DNA of 48,156 nt from Methylocystaceae bacterium (GCA_009773555.1 WSXZ01000007.1:1-48156); one strand, 5' to 3'. Numbered from the stretch's first letter, positions 23,748 through 33,718 are shown. Translations and numbers: made by a program. Notes: generated from the sequence alone by a model not told the origin.

Positions 23748-24554
23748 ATGACCCAACCGCTGGCGTCGCTGCGGCAAAGCCTGGCTTGCGCCTATCCGGC
23801 TGCAGCCTCCGAGACGATCGCACTGGGCGCGCAGAGCCTCGATCGGCGGCTCGGCGGCGGCATTCTCCGTGCGGCGCTGCATGAGGCCTATGCCGAGACG
23901 GCGGCCGACGCCCCGGCGGCGACGGGCTTCGCCCTGGCGCTCGCCCGCCGCGCCATGGCGGGGGGCGGCAAGCCGCTGCTCTGGGCCCGGCAGGAGGCGC
24001 TGACCAGCGAATCCGGCGCGCCCTATCCGCCGGGCCTCGCCGACATCGGCCTCGACCCCGCCGCCGTCGCCTTCATTCGCGTGCGCGACGCCAAGGAGGC
24101 GCTGCAGGCCGGCGCCGAAGCCGGACGCTGCGCAACTGTAGGCGCGACGCTGATCGAACTCTTCGGCGAAGCCCGCGCCTATGACCTGACCGCGAGCCGG
24201 CGCCTGGCTCTGGCGGCCGCCGCCGCCGGCGCGCCGATCTTTGTCTCCCGCGTCGGCGCCTCCCCCGCGCCGAGCGCCGCCTCAAGCCGCTGGCTGGTGC
24301 GCGCCGCGCCTTCCCGCGCGCTGGCGGCGAATGCGCCGGGCTCTGCGGCTTTTACGATTTTTCTGCTGCGCCAGCGTGGCGGCGCGGCGGGGCAAGAGCA
24401 GCATGAGTGGCGTGTGGAGTGGAACCGTGACCGTGGCGCCTTCGAGGACAGAACATTCGACACATCGTCGCTATCTGGCCCTGTGGCTTCCCTTCCTGTC
24501 GGCGGAACGCCTGGCGAAGGCGCGCCGCAGAGGGCCGGACGCAAATTCGGATGA
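23748..24554 (+). CDS. imuA: ImuA, SOS mutagenesis accessory protein
   Basis: 268 residues. ImuA is a RecA-like protein that acts with ImuB and DnaE2 in error-prone repair of damaged DNA. Visible family features: IALGAQSLDRRLGGGILRAALHEAYA near the N-terminus, the LARRAMAGGGKPLLWARQ strand, and a C-terminal EWRVEWNRDRGAFE. The classical Walker A is degenerate, as usual for ImuA. An earlier ATG at 23743 is closed at once by TGA, so ATG 23748 is used. It is controlled by the adjoining LexA box and its 3' end overlaps imuB widely. Confidence 0.88.
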   Translation: MTQPLASLRQSLACAYPAAASETIALGAQSLDRRLGGGILRAALHEAYAETAADAPAATGFALALARRAMAGGGKPLLWARQEALTSESGAPYPPGLADIGLDPAAVAFIRVRDAKEALQAGAEAGRCATVGATLIELFGEARAYDLTASRRLALAAAAAGAPIFVSRVGASPAPSAASSRWLVRAAPSRALAANAPGSAAFTIFLLRQRGGAAGQEQHEWRVEWNRDRGAFEDRTFDTSSLSGPVASLPVGGTPGEGAPQRAGRKFG

Positions 24555-26010
24555 CGCGCCGCTCATCCTCGTCAAAAAAGAGCGCAGCGCGCTGCGCATC
24601 GACGCGCTCGATCGAAAGGCGATCGCGCTCGGCCTGACGCGGGGCATGACGCTCGCCGACGCCAGGGCGCGCGCGCCCCATCTCGCCGTCGCGCAGGCCG
24701 ACCCTGACGCCGACGAGCGGCTGATGCTGCGGCTGGCCGCCTTTGGCGAACAGTTCACGCCGCTCGTGGCGCTCGATCCGCCCTGCGGCCTCATGCTCGA
24801 CGCGACGGGCTGCGCGCATCTTTTTGGCGGCGAAGCGATGATGCGGACCTGCATCCTGCAGGCGATGGCGCGCCTCTCCTTCACCGGCCGGGCCGCCGTC
24901 GCCGGAACGCCCGAGGCCGCGCGCGCGCTGGCGCGTTTTGGCCAAGAGGTCGTCACGCCTCCGGGCGAGGACGAAAATTTTACCCGCCCGCTCTCCATCG
25001 CCGCGCTCGAAGCGCCAAAAGAGACGAGCGTGGCGTTGACGCGCGCCGGCCTCACGAGCTTGGGCGATCTCGCCGATCGTTCCTCGGCCGCGCTGACGGC
25101 GCGTTTTGGCGACGAAACCATGCGGCGGCTGACCCGTATTCTGGGACGCGAGGACGCGCGCATCACGCCCTTGCGGCCCTTGCCGGAATGCATGGTCGAG
25201 CGGCGCTTCGCCGAGCCTTTTCTCGATCTCTCTGCGATAGAGAATGTTCTGCGGCCGCTGATCGCGGAAGCGATGGGCATTCTCGAAAGGCGCGGCGAAG
25301 GCGGCCGCGCTTTTGAAGCGCGCTTCTTTCGCACCGACGGCGCCGTCGCTGTCCTCAATTTCGAAACCGGCGCGCCCTCGCGCAATGTCGAGGCGCTGCT
25401 GCGGCTCTTTCGCCTGAAAGCCGACTCGCTCGCCGATCCGCTCGATCCGGGATTCGGCTTCGACGTCATCCGCTTTTGCGTCCTCAACGCCGAAACTCTG
25501 GCGCAAAGCCAGATCGGCTTCGAGCGGCAGAGCGCGCAGGAAGGCGACGTCGCCGATCTCGTCGATCGCCTCGCGGCGCGCTTTGGCCGCGAACGCGTGC
25601 TGCGCTTTGCGGCGCATGAGACGCATGATCCCGTGCGCGCCGCCTCCTATGTTTACGCGGCGTCTCCTTCCAAACCCAATTCCTGGGAGAAGCCGGAGCC
25701 GGGCGAACCTCCCTTGCGGCCGCTGTTTCTGTTTGATCCGCCGCAGCCCATCGACACAATGGCCGAGACGCCGGACGGGCCGCCGATGCATTTCAAATGG
25801 CGCCGCGTGCGCCACATGATCGCCCGCGCCGAAGGGCCGGAGCGCATCGCGCCGGAATGGTGGCGCAACGCCGTCGGCCGCGACAGGCGAACGCGCGACT
25901 ATTACCGGCTGGAGGATCGCGAAGGCCACCGCTTCTGGGTGTTTCGAGAGGGCCTCTATGAAAGCGAAACCGCCGCGCCGCGCTGGTTCCTGCATGGGCT
26001 CTTCGCATGA
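24403..26010 (+). CDS. imuB: ImuB, Y-family polymerase-like mutasome hub
   Basis: About 535 residues from ATG 24403. GTG 24427 is a good alternative, with GGAG about 7 nt upstream and a start nearer the conserved RRYLALWLPFLSAERL. ImuB has the Y-family fold but lacks the catalytic acidic residues; here the first metal-site region reads YLALWLPF and the SIDE-type motif is absent, although LDATGCAHLFGGE is kept. It serves as a hub linking DnaE2, ImuA and the beta clamp. The start lies inside imuA in another frame (over 120 nt overlap), and the stop overlaps dnaE2 by 4 nt, so the three are translated together. Confidence 0.9.
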   Translation: MSGVWSGTVTVAPSRTEHSTHRRYLALWLPFLSAERLAKARRRGPDANSDDAPLILVKKERSALRIDALDRKAIALGLTRGMTLADARARAPHLAVAQADPDADERLMLRLAAFGEQFTPLVALDPPCGLMLDATGCAHLFGGEAMMRTCILQAMARLSFTGRAAVAGTPEAARALARFGQEVVTPPGEDENFTRPLSIAALEAPKETSVALTRAGLTSLGDLADRSSAALTARFGDETMRRLTRILGREDARITPLRPLPECMVERRFAEPFLDLSAIENVLRPLIAEAMGILERRGEGGRAFEARFFRTDGAVAVLNFETGAPSRNVEALLRLFRLKADSLADPLDPGFGFDVIRFCVLNAETLAQSQIGFERQSAQEGDVADLVDRLAARFGRERVLRFAAHETHDPVRAASYVYAASPSKPNSWEKPEPGEPPLRPLFLFDPPQPIDTMAETPDGPPMHFKWRRVRHMIARAEGPERIAPEWWRNAVGRDRRTRDYYRLEDREGHRFWVFREGLYESETAAPRWFLHGLFA

Positions 26011-29000
26011 GCGCGCCTTTCGCCGAACTCGTCGCGGCGACGAATTTCTCCTTTCTGCGCGGCGCGTCGCATCCGTCAGACATGGCGCTGACGGCGCTGC
26101 TGCTCGGCCATAGCGGCATTGGCGTCGCCGATCGCAACAGCGTCGCCGGGGTCGTGCGCGCCTATGCCGCGCTCAAGGAACTGCGCGAAAAATTAAGCGA
26201 TCCGCCGGCCGGCGACGATACCGCGCTTCTGGCGCAGCTTGACGCAGAGCGCGTCCAATCCTTCAAGCTCGTCGTCGGCGTGCGGCTCGTCTTCGCTGAC
26301 GAGACGCCCGACATCGTCGTTCATCCGCAAAACCGCAACGGTTGGGGAAGGCTCACGCGGCTGCTGACGACAGGGAATCTTCGCGCCAAGAAAGGCGAAT
26401 GCCATCTTTATTTCGACGATCTTGCGCAAGCCGCGCACGATCTGCTGCTGATCGTCATGCCTTCGCGCAATCTGACGCGCCTGCCCTCGACGCTCGCGCG
26501 TCTGAGCGATCTGGCGCCAGGCGACGTCTGGCTCGGCGCGACCATGCCGAGGCGCGGCGACGACAGGCGGCGTCTCGCAAGACTGAAAGAAATCGCCGCG
26601 CGAACGCAGACGCCTTTGCTTGCGACAAATGACGCGCTTTACGCCGATCCCGACCAGCGCGATCTGCAAGACGTCATGACCTGCATCCGCGAAGGCGTGA
26701 CGCTCGCGCAAGCCGGACGCCGGATCGAGATCAACGCCGAGCGTCATTTGAAGACGCCCGACGAAATGGCGCGTCTCTTCACTGAGACGCCAGAGGCGAT
26801 CGAGGAGACGCAATGTTTTCTCGCGCGCGTCGATTTCTCGCTCGATCAACTGAAATATGAATATCCGGACGAGCCTGTCCCGCCGGGGCGCAAGCCACAG
26901 GAATGGCTTGAGGAGTTGACCTATCGCCACGCCGTCATGCGCTATCCAGACGGCGTGCCGGAGAAGGTCGAGAGGCTTCTGCGCGAGGAGCTGGCGCTCA
27001 TCGAGACGCTCGACTACGCGCGCTATTTCCTCACCATTCACGACATCGTGCGGATCGCCGAAGACAAGGGGATTCTCTGCCAGGGGCGCGGCTCCGCCGC
27101 CAATTCCGCCGTCTGCTATGTGCTCGGCGTCACCTGCGTCGATCCGGCTGAGAATGATCTGCTCTTCGCCAGATTCATCTCGCAGGAGCGCAAGGAGCCG
27201 CCCGACATCGACGTCGATTTCGAGCATGAGCGGCGCGAAGAGATCATCCAGCATATTTACGGCAAATACGGCCGCGAGCGCGCCGGACTCGTCGCGACGG
27301 TCATCAGCTATCGGCCGCGCAGCGCCATTCGCGAAGTCGGCAAGGTCTTTGGATTGACCGAGGACGTGACCGCCGCGCTCGCCAGCACGCAATGGGGCAG
27401 TTGGGGCTCCGACATTCCACAGGCTTACATCCGCCAGACCGGGCTTGATCCCGAAAATCCCGTCATCCGCCGCGCCATTCGTTTCGCGACGCGCCTGCTC
27501 GGCTTTCCGCGCCATCTCTCGCAGCATGTCGGCGGCTTCGTCCTCGCGCGCGGGCGGCTCGACGAATTGACGCCCATCGCCAACGCCGCGATGCCGGAGC
27601 GCACCTTCATCGAATGGGACAAGGACGACATCGACGCGCTCGGTCTGATGAAGGTCGATGTGCTGGCGCTCGGCATGCTCACCTGCATCCGCAAATGTTT
27701 CGATTATTTGCGCGCCCATGAAGGAAAGGACATGGGCCTCGCCGACGTGCCGGCCGACGACAAGGCGACCTACGACATGCTGTGCAGAGGCGACTCCATC
27801 GGCGTCTTTCAGGTCGAGAGCCGCGCGCAGATGAACATGCTCCCGCGCCTGAAGCCGCGTGAATTCTACGATCTCGTCATTCAGGTGGCGATCGTGCGGC
27901 CCGGACCCATTCAGGGCAATATGGTGCATCCCTATCTGCGCCGCCGCAACGGCAGCGAGCCGGTGATCTATCCTTCGCCCGCGCCCGAGCACGGGCCGGC
28001 GGACGAATTGCGCAAGGTGCTCGAAAAGACCAAGGGCGTGCCGCTGTTTCAGGAGCAGGCGATGAAGCTCGCCATGGTCGCGGCGAAATTCTCCGACGTT
28101 GAAGCCAATCGTCTGCGCCGCGCCATGGCGACCTTCCGCAATCTCGGCACGATCCATGAATTCGAGGCGCTGATGGTCGAGCGCATGGCGGCGCGCGGCT
28201 ATGATCGCGGCTTCGCGCAAAGCTGCTTCGAGCAGATCAAGGGCTTCGGCTCTTACGGCTTTCCGGAAAGCCACGCCGCGTCCTTCGCCAAGCTCGTCTA
28301 CATCTCCTCCTGGATCAAATGCCACTATCCGGCGATCTTCGCCTGCGCGCTGCTCAACTCGCAGCCGATGGGCTTTTATGCGCCGGCGCAGATCGTGCGC
28401 GACGCGCGCGAGCATGGCGTCGACGTGCGCGCCGTCGACGTGAATTTCAGCGAATGGGACAATACGCTGGAGCGTGCAAAGGATGGCGCATTGGCGCTGC
28501 GTCTCGGCTTCCGCCAGGCGGACGGCGTGCATGAGAATGAAGGGCGGCGCATCGTCGAAGCGCGGACGAAGCCCTATGACAGCGTCGAAGATCTCGCCCG
28601 GCGGGCGGCGCTCAACGGGGCGACGATGCGCGCGCTCGCCGACGCCGACGCTTTCCGCTCATTGCAAAGCGACCGCCGCGACGCGCTCTGGGCCGTGCGG
28701 CGTCTGCCGGACGCCAAACCCCTGCCGCTCTTTGCCGCCGCCGACGCGCGCGAACTCGCCAAGGAACAAGATCCGCTGCTGCCGTCCATGTCGCTTGGCG
28801 AACATGTCGCCGCCGACTATCAGACGCTGCGGCTCTCGCTGAAAGCCCATCCCATGGCGGTGCTGCGGCCGATTTTCACGCGCGAACGGATCATGGCCTG
28901 CGCGGAAGTTTCGGCGCTCACTGATGGCGCCTTTGCGCGCGGCGCCGGCGTCGTGCTGGTGCGGCAACGGCCCGGACAGGGCAACGCCATTTTCGTCACG

Positions 29001-29306
29001 CTGGAAGATGAAACCGGCGTCCTCAATATCGTCATCTGGGCGCGCCTCTTCGAGCGCTACCGCCGCGAGACGATGGCGTCACGACTCATGCTGGTGGAAG
29101 GCAGGGTGCAGAAGAGCCCCGAAAATGTCGTGCATCTGATGGCGCAGCGCATTATCGACCGCAGCCAGGACCTCAATAGGCTGTCAGAGGCGCATCGGCC
29201 GGAAATCGTGCTGTCTCGCGCGGACGAATTCATCCATCCCCAGCATCCGCGCGGCGGCCATCCGCGCAATGTCCGGATCTTGCCGAAGTCGCGGGATTTC
29301 CATTGA
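26007..29306 (+). CDS. dnaE2: Error-prone DNA polymerase III alpha subunit DnaE2 (ImuC)
   Basis: 1099 residues, the family's usual length. It performs translesion synthesis with ImuA and ImuB during the SOS response. The N-terminal PHP domain starts TNFSFLRGASHPSDM. The polymerase active site is seen in PPDIDVDFEHERREE (about residues 398-412), followed by GLVATVISYRPRSAIREVGK and the helix-hairpin-helix region. Near the C-terminus an OB fold (RQRPGQGNAIFVTLEDETGV) is present. The ATG overlaps the imuB stop (ATGA). It ends 21 nt before the converging lapA-like gene with no obvious terminator between them. Confidence 0.95.
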   Translation: MSAPFAELVAATNFSFLRGASHPSDMALTALLLGHSGIGVADRNSVAGVVRAYAALKELREKLSDPPAGDDTALLAQLDAERVQSFKLVVGVRLVFADETPDIVVHPQNRNGWGRLTRLLTTGNLRAKKGECHLYFDDLAQAAHDLLLIVMPSRNLTRLPSTLARLSDLAPGDVWLGATMPRRGDDRRRLARLKEIAARTQTPLLATNDALYADPDQRDLQDVMTCIREGVTLAQAGRRIEINAERHLKTPDEMARLFTETPEAIEETQCFLARVDFSLDQLKYEYPDEPVPPGRKPQEWLEELTYRHAVMRYPDGVPEKVERLLREELALIETLDYARYFLTIHDIVRIAEDKGILCQGRGSAANSAVCYVLGVTCVDPAENDLLFARFISQERKEPPDIDVDFEHERREEIIQHIYGKYGRERAGLVATVISYRPRSAIREVGKVFGLTEDVTAALASTQWGSWGSDIPQAYIRQTGLDPENPVIRRAIRFATRLLGFPRHLSQHVGGFVLARGRLDELTPIANAAMPERTFIEWDKDDIDALGLMKVDVLALGMLTCIRKCFDYLRAHEGKDMGLADVPADDKATYDMLCRGDSIGVFQVESRAQMNMLPRLKPREFYDLVIQVAIVRPGPIQGNMVHPYLRRRNGSEPVIYPSPAPEHGPADELRKVLEKTKGVPLFQEQAMKLAMVAAKFSDVEANRLRRAMATFRNLGTIHEFEALMVERMAARGYDRGFAQSCFEQIKGFGSYGFPESHAASFAKLVYISSWIKCHYPAIFACALLNSQPMGFYAPAQIVRDAREHGVDVRAVDVNFSEWDNTLERAKDGALALRLGFRQADGVHENEGRRIVEARTKPYDSVEDLARRAALNGATMRALADADAFRSLQSDRRDALWAVRRLPDAKPLPLFAAADARELAKEQDPLLPSMSLGEHVAADYQTLRLSLKAHPMAVLRPIFTRERIMACAEVSALTDGAFARGAGVVLVRQRPGQGNAIFVTLEDETGVLNIVIWARLFERYRRETMASRLMLVEGRVQKSPENVVHLMAQRIIDRSQDLNRLSEAHRPEIVLSRADEFIHPQHPRGGHPRNVRILPKSRDFH

Positions 29307-29327
29307 AGGCGCGACAGAGACAGCCGC

Positions 29328-29669
29328 TTAGCTGCTCTTCACTCTCTTATCGGCCGGCAGGCTCGCCAACGCCTGCTGACGCAGTTTGTCGATCTCCACA
29401 CGCGTCTTGCGCGCCTCGGCGCGAGCGATCTTCGCGGCGCGGCGTACGGAGAGATGCCCAAGCCAGGAAGAGATCCCGCCCGCAAGCACGCCAATCGCCA
29501 TCGACGCCAGAACGACAAGAAAGATCGGCGCCTCGAAAGAAGGACCCGATCCGTCGCTCGGCGCGAAGGGATCAAGCCCGATGCGCACCGAGCCACGATT
29601 GGCCATCGAGAAAAACAAAATGATGAGCGCCAGAGGAACGAAAATGATGACGCGCAGGATGGACTTCAT
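29328..29669 (-). CDS. LapA-domain (DUF1049) inner-membrane protein
   Basis: 113 residues. Two hydrophobic helices (residues about 5-22, IIFVPLALIILFFSMANR, and 50-70, FLVVLASMAIGVLAGGISSW) are followed by a basic/acidic coiled-coil-like tail (RRAAKIARAEARKTRVEIDK). NRGSVRIGLDPF between the helices is typical of the LapA family, whose members help control LPS assembly at the inner membrane. It lies downstream of ihfB, a common order in Rhizobiales. Confidence 0.8.
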   Translation of the reverse strand: MKSILRVIIFVPLALIILFFSMANRGSVRIGLDPFAPSDGSGPSFEAPIFLVVLASMAIGVLAGGISSWLGHLSVRRAAKIARAEARKTRVEIDKLRQQALASLPADKRVKSS

Positions 29670-29783
29670 AACATCTCCCTCTTGCCGGCGCCGCGCAACA
29701 CGCTGGGCAGCCGCACATATAGCCGCCGCTTCGCCGCTGCCGCGCGTCCCGAAACCCAGAGGACGCAGCCGCTTTAGATCGCC

Positions 29784-30074
29784 TCAGGCCGGATAATTCT
29801 CGTTGAGGCGCTCGCGCATCTCTTTACCGGTTTTGAAGAACGGCACGCTCTTTTGCTGCACCGACACCTGCGCGCCGGTGCGCGGATTGCGGCCGGTGCG
29901 CGCATCGCGCTTCTTGACCGAGAAAGCGCCGAAGCCTCGCAATTCAACGCGATCGCCCCGCGCCAGCGCCGAGGTGATCTCGTCAAGAATCGTGCTGACG
30001 ATTGTCTCGACGTCGCGCTGGTAAAGATGGCCATTTCGGCGCGCGATACGTTGAATAAGTTCCGACTTTATCAT
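29784..30074 (-). CDS. ihfB: Integration host factor beta subunit
   Basis: 96 residues from ATG 30074 ([14 protein letters not shown]); the frame is open further upstream, but family alignment supports this start. IHF binds and sharply bends DNA for recombination, replication and transcription. The HU/IHF signature is clear: [19 protein letters not shown], then [12 protein letters not shown] with the DNA-intercalating Pro, and [12 protein letters not shown]. It follows sppA by 45 nt in the same orientation. Confidence 0.95.
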   Translation of the reverse strand: MIKSELIQRIARRNGHLYQRDVETIVSTILDEITSALARGDRVELRGFGAFSVKKRDARTGRNPRTGAQVSVQQKSVPFFKTGKEMRERLNENYPA

Positions 30075-30119
30075 GAGCCGATCCAATATGTTGGCGTCGA
30101 ACACAGCGCGACGCCCGAG

Positions 30120-31091
30120 TCAGTTTGCGGCCGAATGCTGCCAAATCGCCAAAAGGCCGTCAAGCTCGCCGCTCCGTTCGAGCAGAATTGATTTTTCTAA
30201 AAAACCGGCGATCGACTCCAGCCCGGCGACCCGCGCGAGGCCGGCGGCGGCGCCGACAAGCCCAAGCCGCTCGAGGCTGGATTTCTTCTTCCACTCGCGC
30301 ACGGGCATGTCTTTCGCAATTTCCTTGTTGGCGACCAGCCAGTCGATGGCCTCGCGCTGGCCGCCGATGAGATCGACAAGCTTCAGCGGCACGCCCTGGC
30401 GCGCGGTGAAAACACGGCCGTCAGAGACCTTCGCGAGTTCCGCGTCGTCAAGCTTGCGCCGCTCCTGAACCAGCGCCTTGAACCAGGCGAAGGAGTCAGC
30501 GACAAGACTGGCGACCGCCTCGCGCGCCTCCGGGCTCGTCGGTTCGAGCCCGTTCGGCGAGGCCTTGAGCGGCGACGATTTTATCGTCTCGACCTCGACG
30601 CCCCAATTGTTAAGCAGCTTCGAGACGTTGGGATATTGGAACAACACGCCGATCGAGCCGACGAGCGAATTGCCGCGCGCAACGATCGTATCGGCGGCGA
30701 GCGCGGCGATATAGGCGCCGGACGCGGCCACCGTCCCAACAACGGCGACGACGGGCTTCTTCTCGGCGACGCGCCGAACCTCCTCATAGAGCCGCTCCGA
30801 GCCTGTCGTCGTGCCGCCGGGACTCTCAATCTCCAGCAGCAGAGCCTTCGTCTGGCTCGATTCCCCAATCTTCTTGATCATATCGATTGTGTCGTCGTCG
30901 CCGGTGATGACGCCCTGCAGCTCGAGACGGGCGATATGCGGCGTGAGCTTATCCGCCGAATCGGCGCCGCCGAGCCGCACCACGGCGACGAGACCCGCCA
31001 GACCCAAGGCGAGCAGGGCGGCGAGACGCCACCAGCCCAGCTTGCGGCGAAGCCTGCGGCGATCAACGAAATAGTCGGTGGGAGGTGACAT
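30120..31091 (-). CDS. sppA: Signal peptide peptidase SppA (short, 36K type)
   Basis: 323 residues from ATG 31091; a GTG at 31121 is the longer option. One N-terminal membrane helix (LAALLALGLAGLVAVV) anchors a single S49 protease domain. The Ser nucleophile is in GTVAASGAYIAALAADT and the Lys base in VETIKSSPLKAS, the Ser/Lys dyad of the family. RGNSLVGSIGVLFQ is also typical. It degrades cleaved signal peptides and some membrane proteins at the inner membrane. It lies between cutA and ihfB. Confidence 0.92.
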   Translation of the reverse strand: MSPPTDYFVDRRRLRRKLGWWRLAALLALGLAGLVAVVRLGGADSADKLTPHIARLELQGVITGDDDTIDMIKKIGESSQTKALLLEIESPGGTTTGSERLYEEVRRVAEKKPVVAVVGTVAASGAYIAALAADTIVARGNSLVGSIGVLFQYPNVSKLLNNWGVEVETIKSSPLKASPNGLEPTSPEAREAVASLVADSFAWFKALVQERRKLDDAELAKVSDGRVFTARQGVPLKLVDLIGGQREAIDWLVANKEIAKDMPVREWKKKSSLERLGLVGAAAGLARVAGLESIAGFLEKSILLERSGELDGLLAIWQHSAAN

Positions 31092-31187
31092 CCAAGGGTC
31101 CCGAAGGCTGGCGCGGCGCACAGAGCGTCGCCGCGCAGGAAAGGTAATGCCGAGATCGACGATTTGGAAGACGCCCGCCGGAGGCGC

Positions 31188-31505
31188 TTACCGTCGCGTG
31201 GCCTCCATCGCCCAGGCGAGATAATCTTTGTCCGCCTCGGCGACGTCGATGCGCAGAATTTCCGGCGTCTCATAGCTATGCAGACGGCGGACCAGTTCGG
31301 CAAGCGCGGGATAGTCATCGCCGCGCGCTTTCATGTGCAACAAAAACTCAGGCTCTTCGCGCATTTCGTCCTTCCAGACGTAGTGGCTGCGAATGGGATG
31401 TATCTGAACGCAGGCGGCGAGCTTCGCCGAGAGCGCCGCCCGGGCAATCGCGCGCGCCTTTTCCTCGTCGTCAATCGTCGTGACGAGGATTACCAGGGCG
31501 CTCAT
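31188..31505 (-). CDS. cutA: Divalent-cation tolerance protein CutA
   Basis: 105 residues. The CutA fold is evident from VILVTTIDDEEKARAIARAA, AACVQIHPIRSHYVWKDEM with the conserved Cys, EFLLHMKARGDDYPAL and YETPEILRIDV. The family forms a ferredoxin-like trimer; it was first linked to copper tolerance, but its biochemical role is unsettled. It begins 6 nt after the protease stop, so it is part of the same transcript. Confidence 0.94.
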   Translation of the reverse strand: MSALVILVTTIDDEEKARAIARAALSAKLAACVQIHPIRSHYVWKDEMREEPEFLLHMKARGDDYPALAELVRRLHSYETPEILRIDVAEADKDYLAWAMEATRR

Positions 31506-31511
31506 GCCGAT

Positions 31512-33002
31512 TTAACCGCCGATGACGGTCGTGAACACCTGCCCGCCGCGCGCCAGGGTGATCTTCCAATAGTAGGCGCGCCCTGCCGTTACGCTCTCCA
31601 GATCGCGCGTCGTCCCGATCTTTTGATCATTGACGGCGAGAATGATGTCGCCGCGCTGCAGATTGAGTTGCTGCGCGTAAGAGCCGTCATCGACCTCGGA
31701 CACGACGACGCCGTTGCTCGTTCCCTGCACCGACATCTCTTCGATGACCGCGGGAGAAATATTCATGACCGTCGCGCCGGCGAAAGGCGACGCGCCCTTT
31801 ATCCTTATCGCGTCGCGCGGCGGCGTTTCGGGCGCCGGCGCGAGGCGAATTTGCGCGACAATCTTTTTGCCGCCGCGCAGAACGCCGAGCGTCGCCTGCC
31901 CGCCGATCGGCTTGGTGGCGAGCCGATAGCCGACCGCCTCCGGATCATCGGCCGTCTGGCCGTCGACCGAAATAATGACGTCGCCGCGCTTTAGACCGGC
32001 TTCGGCTGACGGCCCCTTGGGATCGACGTCGGCCAGCAGAGCCCCGGTGGGGCGATCGAGCCCGAGGCCGTCGGCGATCTCCTGCGAGAGCGTTTGCAGC
32101 GTCGCGCCCATCCAGGCCCGCCGCACCTGCTTGCCGCCGCCCTTCGCGGCGGCGATCACGCTCTTGACCATATTGACGGGAATGGCGAAGCCGATGCCGA
32201 CCGAGCCGCCGGACTTCGAAAAAATCGCGGAATTGATGCCGACGACGCGCCCGTTCATATCAACGAGCGGTCCGCCCGAATTGCCGGGATTGATCGCCGC
32301 GTCCGTCTGAATGAAGAAGCCATAGTCGCTGATGCCGACATGGGTGCGCGAAAGCGCCGAAATAATGCCTTGCGTCACCGTTTGACCGACGCCAAAGGGA
32401 TTGCCGATCGCGAGCGTCAAATCGCCGACTTCGAGCGCGTCCGAATCGCCAAGCTCCATGGTCGGAAAATTGGCGCCGTCGACGAGCTTCAGCACCGCGA
32501 GATCGGTGCGCGGATCGCGCAACAAAATCTTCGCGGCGAATTCGCGCTTGTCGGCGAGCGCCACCTTTACGTCGGTCATGCCCTCGATCACGTGGTTGTT
32601 GGTGACGACAAGGCCGCTTTGATCGACGATCACGCCCGAGCCCAGCGACTGCGCCATGTTGCGCCCCGGCATGCCGCCGCCCTCGCCGAAAAAGCGACGA
32701 AAGATCGGGTCATCGAACAGCGGATTGGCGGGCATGCGCTCGACGCGCGACGCGAAGACGTTGACAACGGCCGGCTGCGCCTTTTTCACCACCGGCGCGA
32801 AGGAATAAATCAGCTCGCCGCGGCTTGTCGGGACGGCGCGATCGGGCGCTGGCGGCGTAAAGCTCTCGACACGGCCAGGCGGCCTTGGCGAGGCGGTCTG
32901 AGCCGGTTCAGGCGAAACTTCGGCGCGCGCGGTGGCCCAAGACGCCGCGAGGGCGCAGGCGAGCGCCGCAGCCATAATAATGTGACGCGCCGAAATCTTC
33001 AT
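31512..33002 (-). CDS. Do/DegP-family periplasmic serine protease
   Basis: 496 residues from ATG 33002, chosen because it begins the signal peptide (KISARHIIMAAALACALAAS) and has GGAG about 6 nt upstream, although the frame stays open to 33218. The protease domain has the triad His (VVTNNHVIEG), Asp (DPRTDLAVLK) and Ser (INPGNSGGPL). Two PDZ domains follow (GDVIISVDGQ and GDIILAVNDQ). Do-family enzymes degrade or refold damaged envelope proteins. It stands downstream of rplQ, a common order in Rhizobiales. DegP and DegQ cannot be told apart here. Confidence 0.92.
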   Translation of the reverse strand: MKISARHIIMAAALACALAASWATARAEVSPEPAQTASPRPPGRVESFTPPAPDRAVPTSRGELIYSFAPVVKKAQPAVVNVFASRVERMPANPLFDDPIFRRFFGEGGGMPGRNMAQSLGSGVIVDQSGLVVTNNHVIEGMTDVKVALADKREFAAKILLRDPRTDLAVLKLVDGANFPTMELGDSDALEVGDLTLAIGNPFGVGQTVTQGIISALSRTHVGISDYGFFIQTDAAINPGNSGGPLVDMNGRVVGINSAIFSKSGGSVGIGFAIPVNMVKSVIAAAKGGGKQVRRAWMGATLQTLSQEIADGLGLDRPTGALLADVDPKGPSAEAGLKRGDVIISVDGQTADDPEAVGYRLATKPIGGQATLGVLRGGKKIVAQIRLAPAPETPPRDAIRIKGASPFAGATVMNISPAVIEEMSVQGTSNGVVVSEVDDGSYAQQLNLQRGDIILAVNDQKIGTTRDLESVTAGRAYYWKITLARGGQVFTTVIGG

Positions 33003-33250
33003 GAAGCGCTCCGTAAGCTCGTTTTTGCCGGCGCATTTATAGACGCAAAGACGCGAGACGATAAGAATGCGCCGCGATGATGGTTCAGTGCGGAGAAGCG
33101 CCGACGAGCGCCAGCCGGACGTCCGTGCGTGCGAGGTTCTCGGACGCTTCCTTGCCCTTAAAACGCTTTCGGCGCCGCATCCCGATGACGGAGATACGAC
33201 GCCGCGATTTCTGATCACCCTGACGATCGAAGCGGTCGCCCTTGCGCCGT

Positions 33251-33664
33251 CTACGCGGCCGCCTCTTCTTCGCGGATCGGCCCGGAGTCCTGACCCCTGG
33301 CGTTCACGTCGCGATCGACGAATTCGATGACCGCGAGCGGCGCATTATCGCCATAGCGGAAGCCCGCCTTCAGCACGCGCGTATAGCCGCCGTTGCGATC
33401 CTTGTAGCGAGGTCCGAGCACGTCGAAAAGCTTGCCGACGAGCTTGACGTCCTTGATCTTGGCGATCGCCTGCCGGCGCGCGTGGAGGTCGCCGCGCTTG
33501 CCGAGCGTCACGAGCTTTTCAACGACCGGACGCAGATCCTTCGCCTTCGGCAGCGTCGTGACAATCTGTTCATGCTTGATGAGCGCCTGCGCCATGTTGG
33601 CGAACATCGCCTTGCGGTGCTCATGCGTGCGCCCGAAGCGGCGCTTCTTGTGACCGTGATACAT
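33251..33664 (-). CDS. rplQ: Ribosomal protein L17
   Basis: 137 residues. The conserved start [20 protein letters not shown] is slightly different from the common RH..GRKLGR form, as in other alphaproteobacteria. [20 protein letters not shown] and [17 protein letters not shown] are typical of L17. The acidic Ala/Glu tail (EEEAAA) is an extension past the core. It closes the alpha operon after rpoA and binds near the exit tunnel of the large subunit. Confidence 0.96.
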   Translation of the reverse strand: MYHGHKKRRFGRTHEHRKAMFANMAQALIKHEQIVTTLPKAKDLRPVVEKLVTLGKRGDLHARRQAIAKIKDVKLVGKLFDVLGPRYKDRNGGYTRVLKAGFRYGDNAPLAVIEFVDRDVNARGQDSGPIREEEAAA

Positions 33665-33718
33665 GCGGCTCTCCGTTGATTATGCGGCCGCCGTGCCAAG
33701 GAACGGCCGTCGATTATA

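Noticed and set aside
24352-25995. 547-codon open frame on the minus strand
   Set aside because: It lies wholly opposite imuB and in the third-position shadow of a GC-rich gene. Its Arg/Ala/Gly-rich product matches nothing known to me, whereas imuB is clear.
26193-28532. 779-codon open frame on the minus strand
   Set aside because: Antisense to dnaE2, with the same composition artefact; no family motif.
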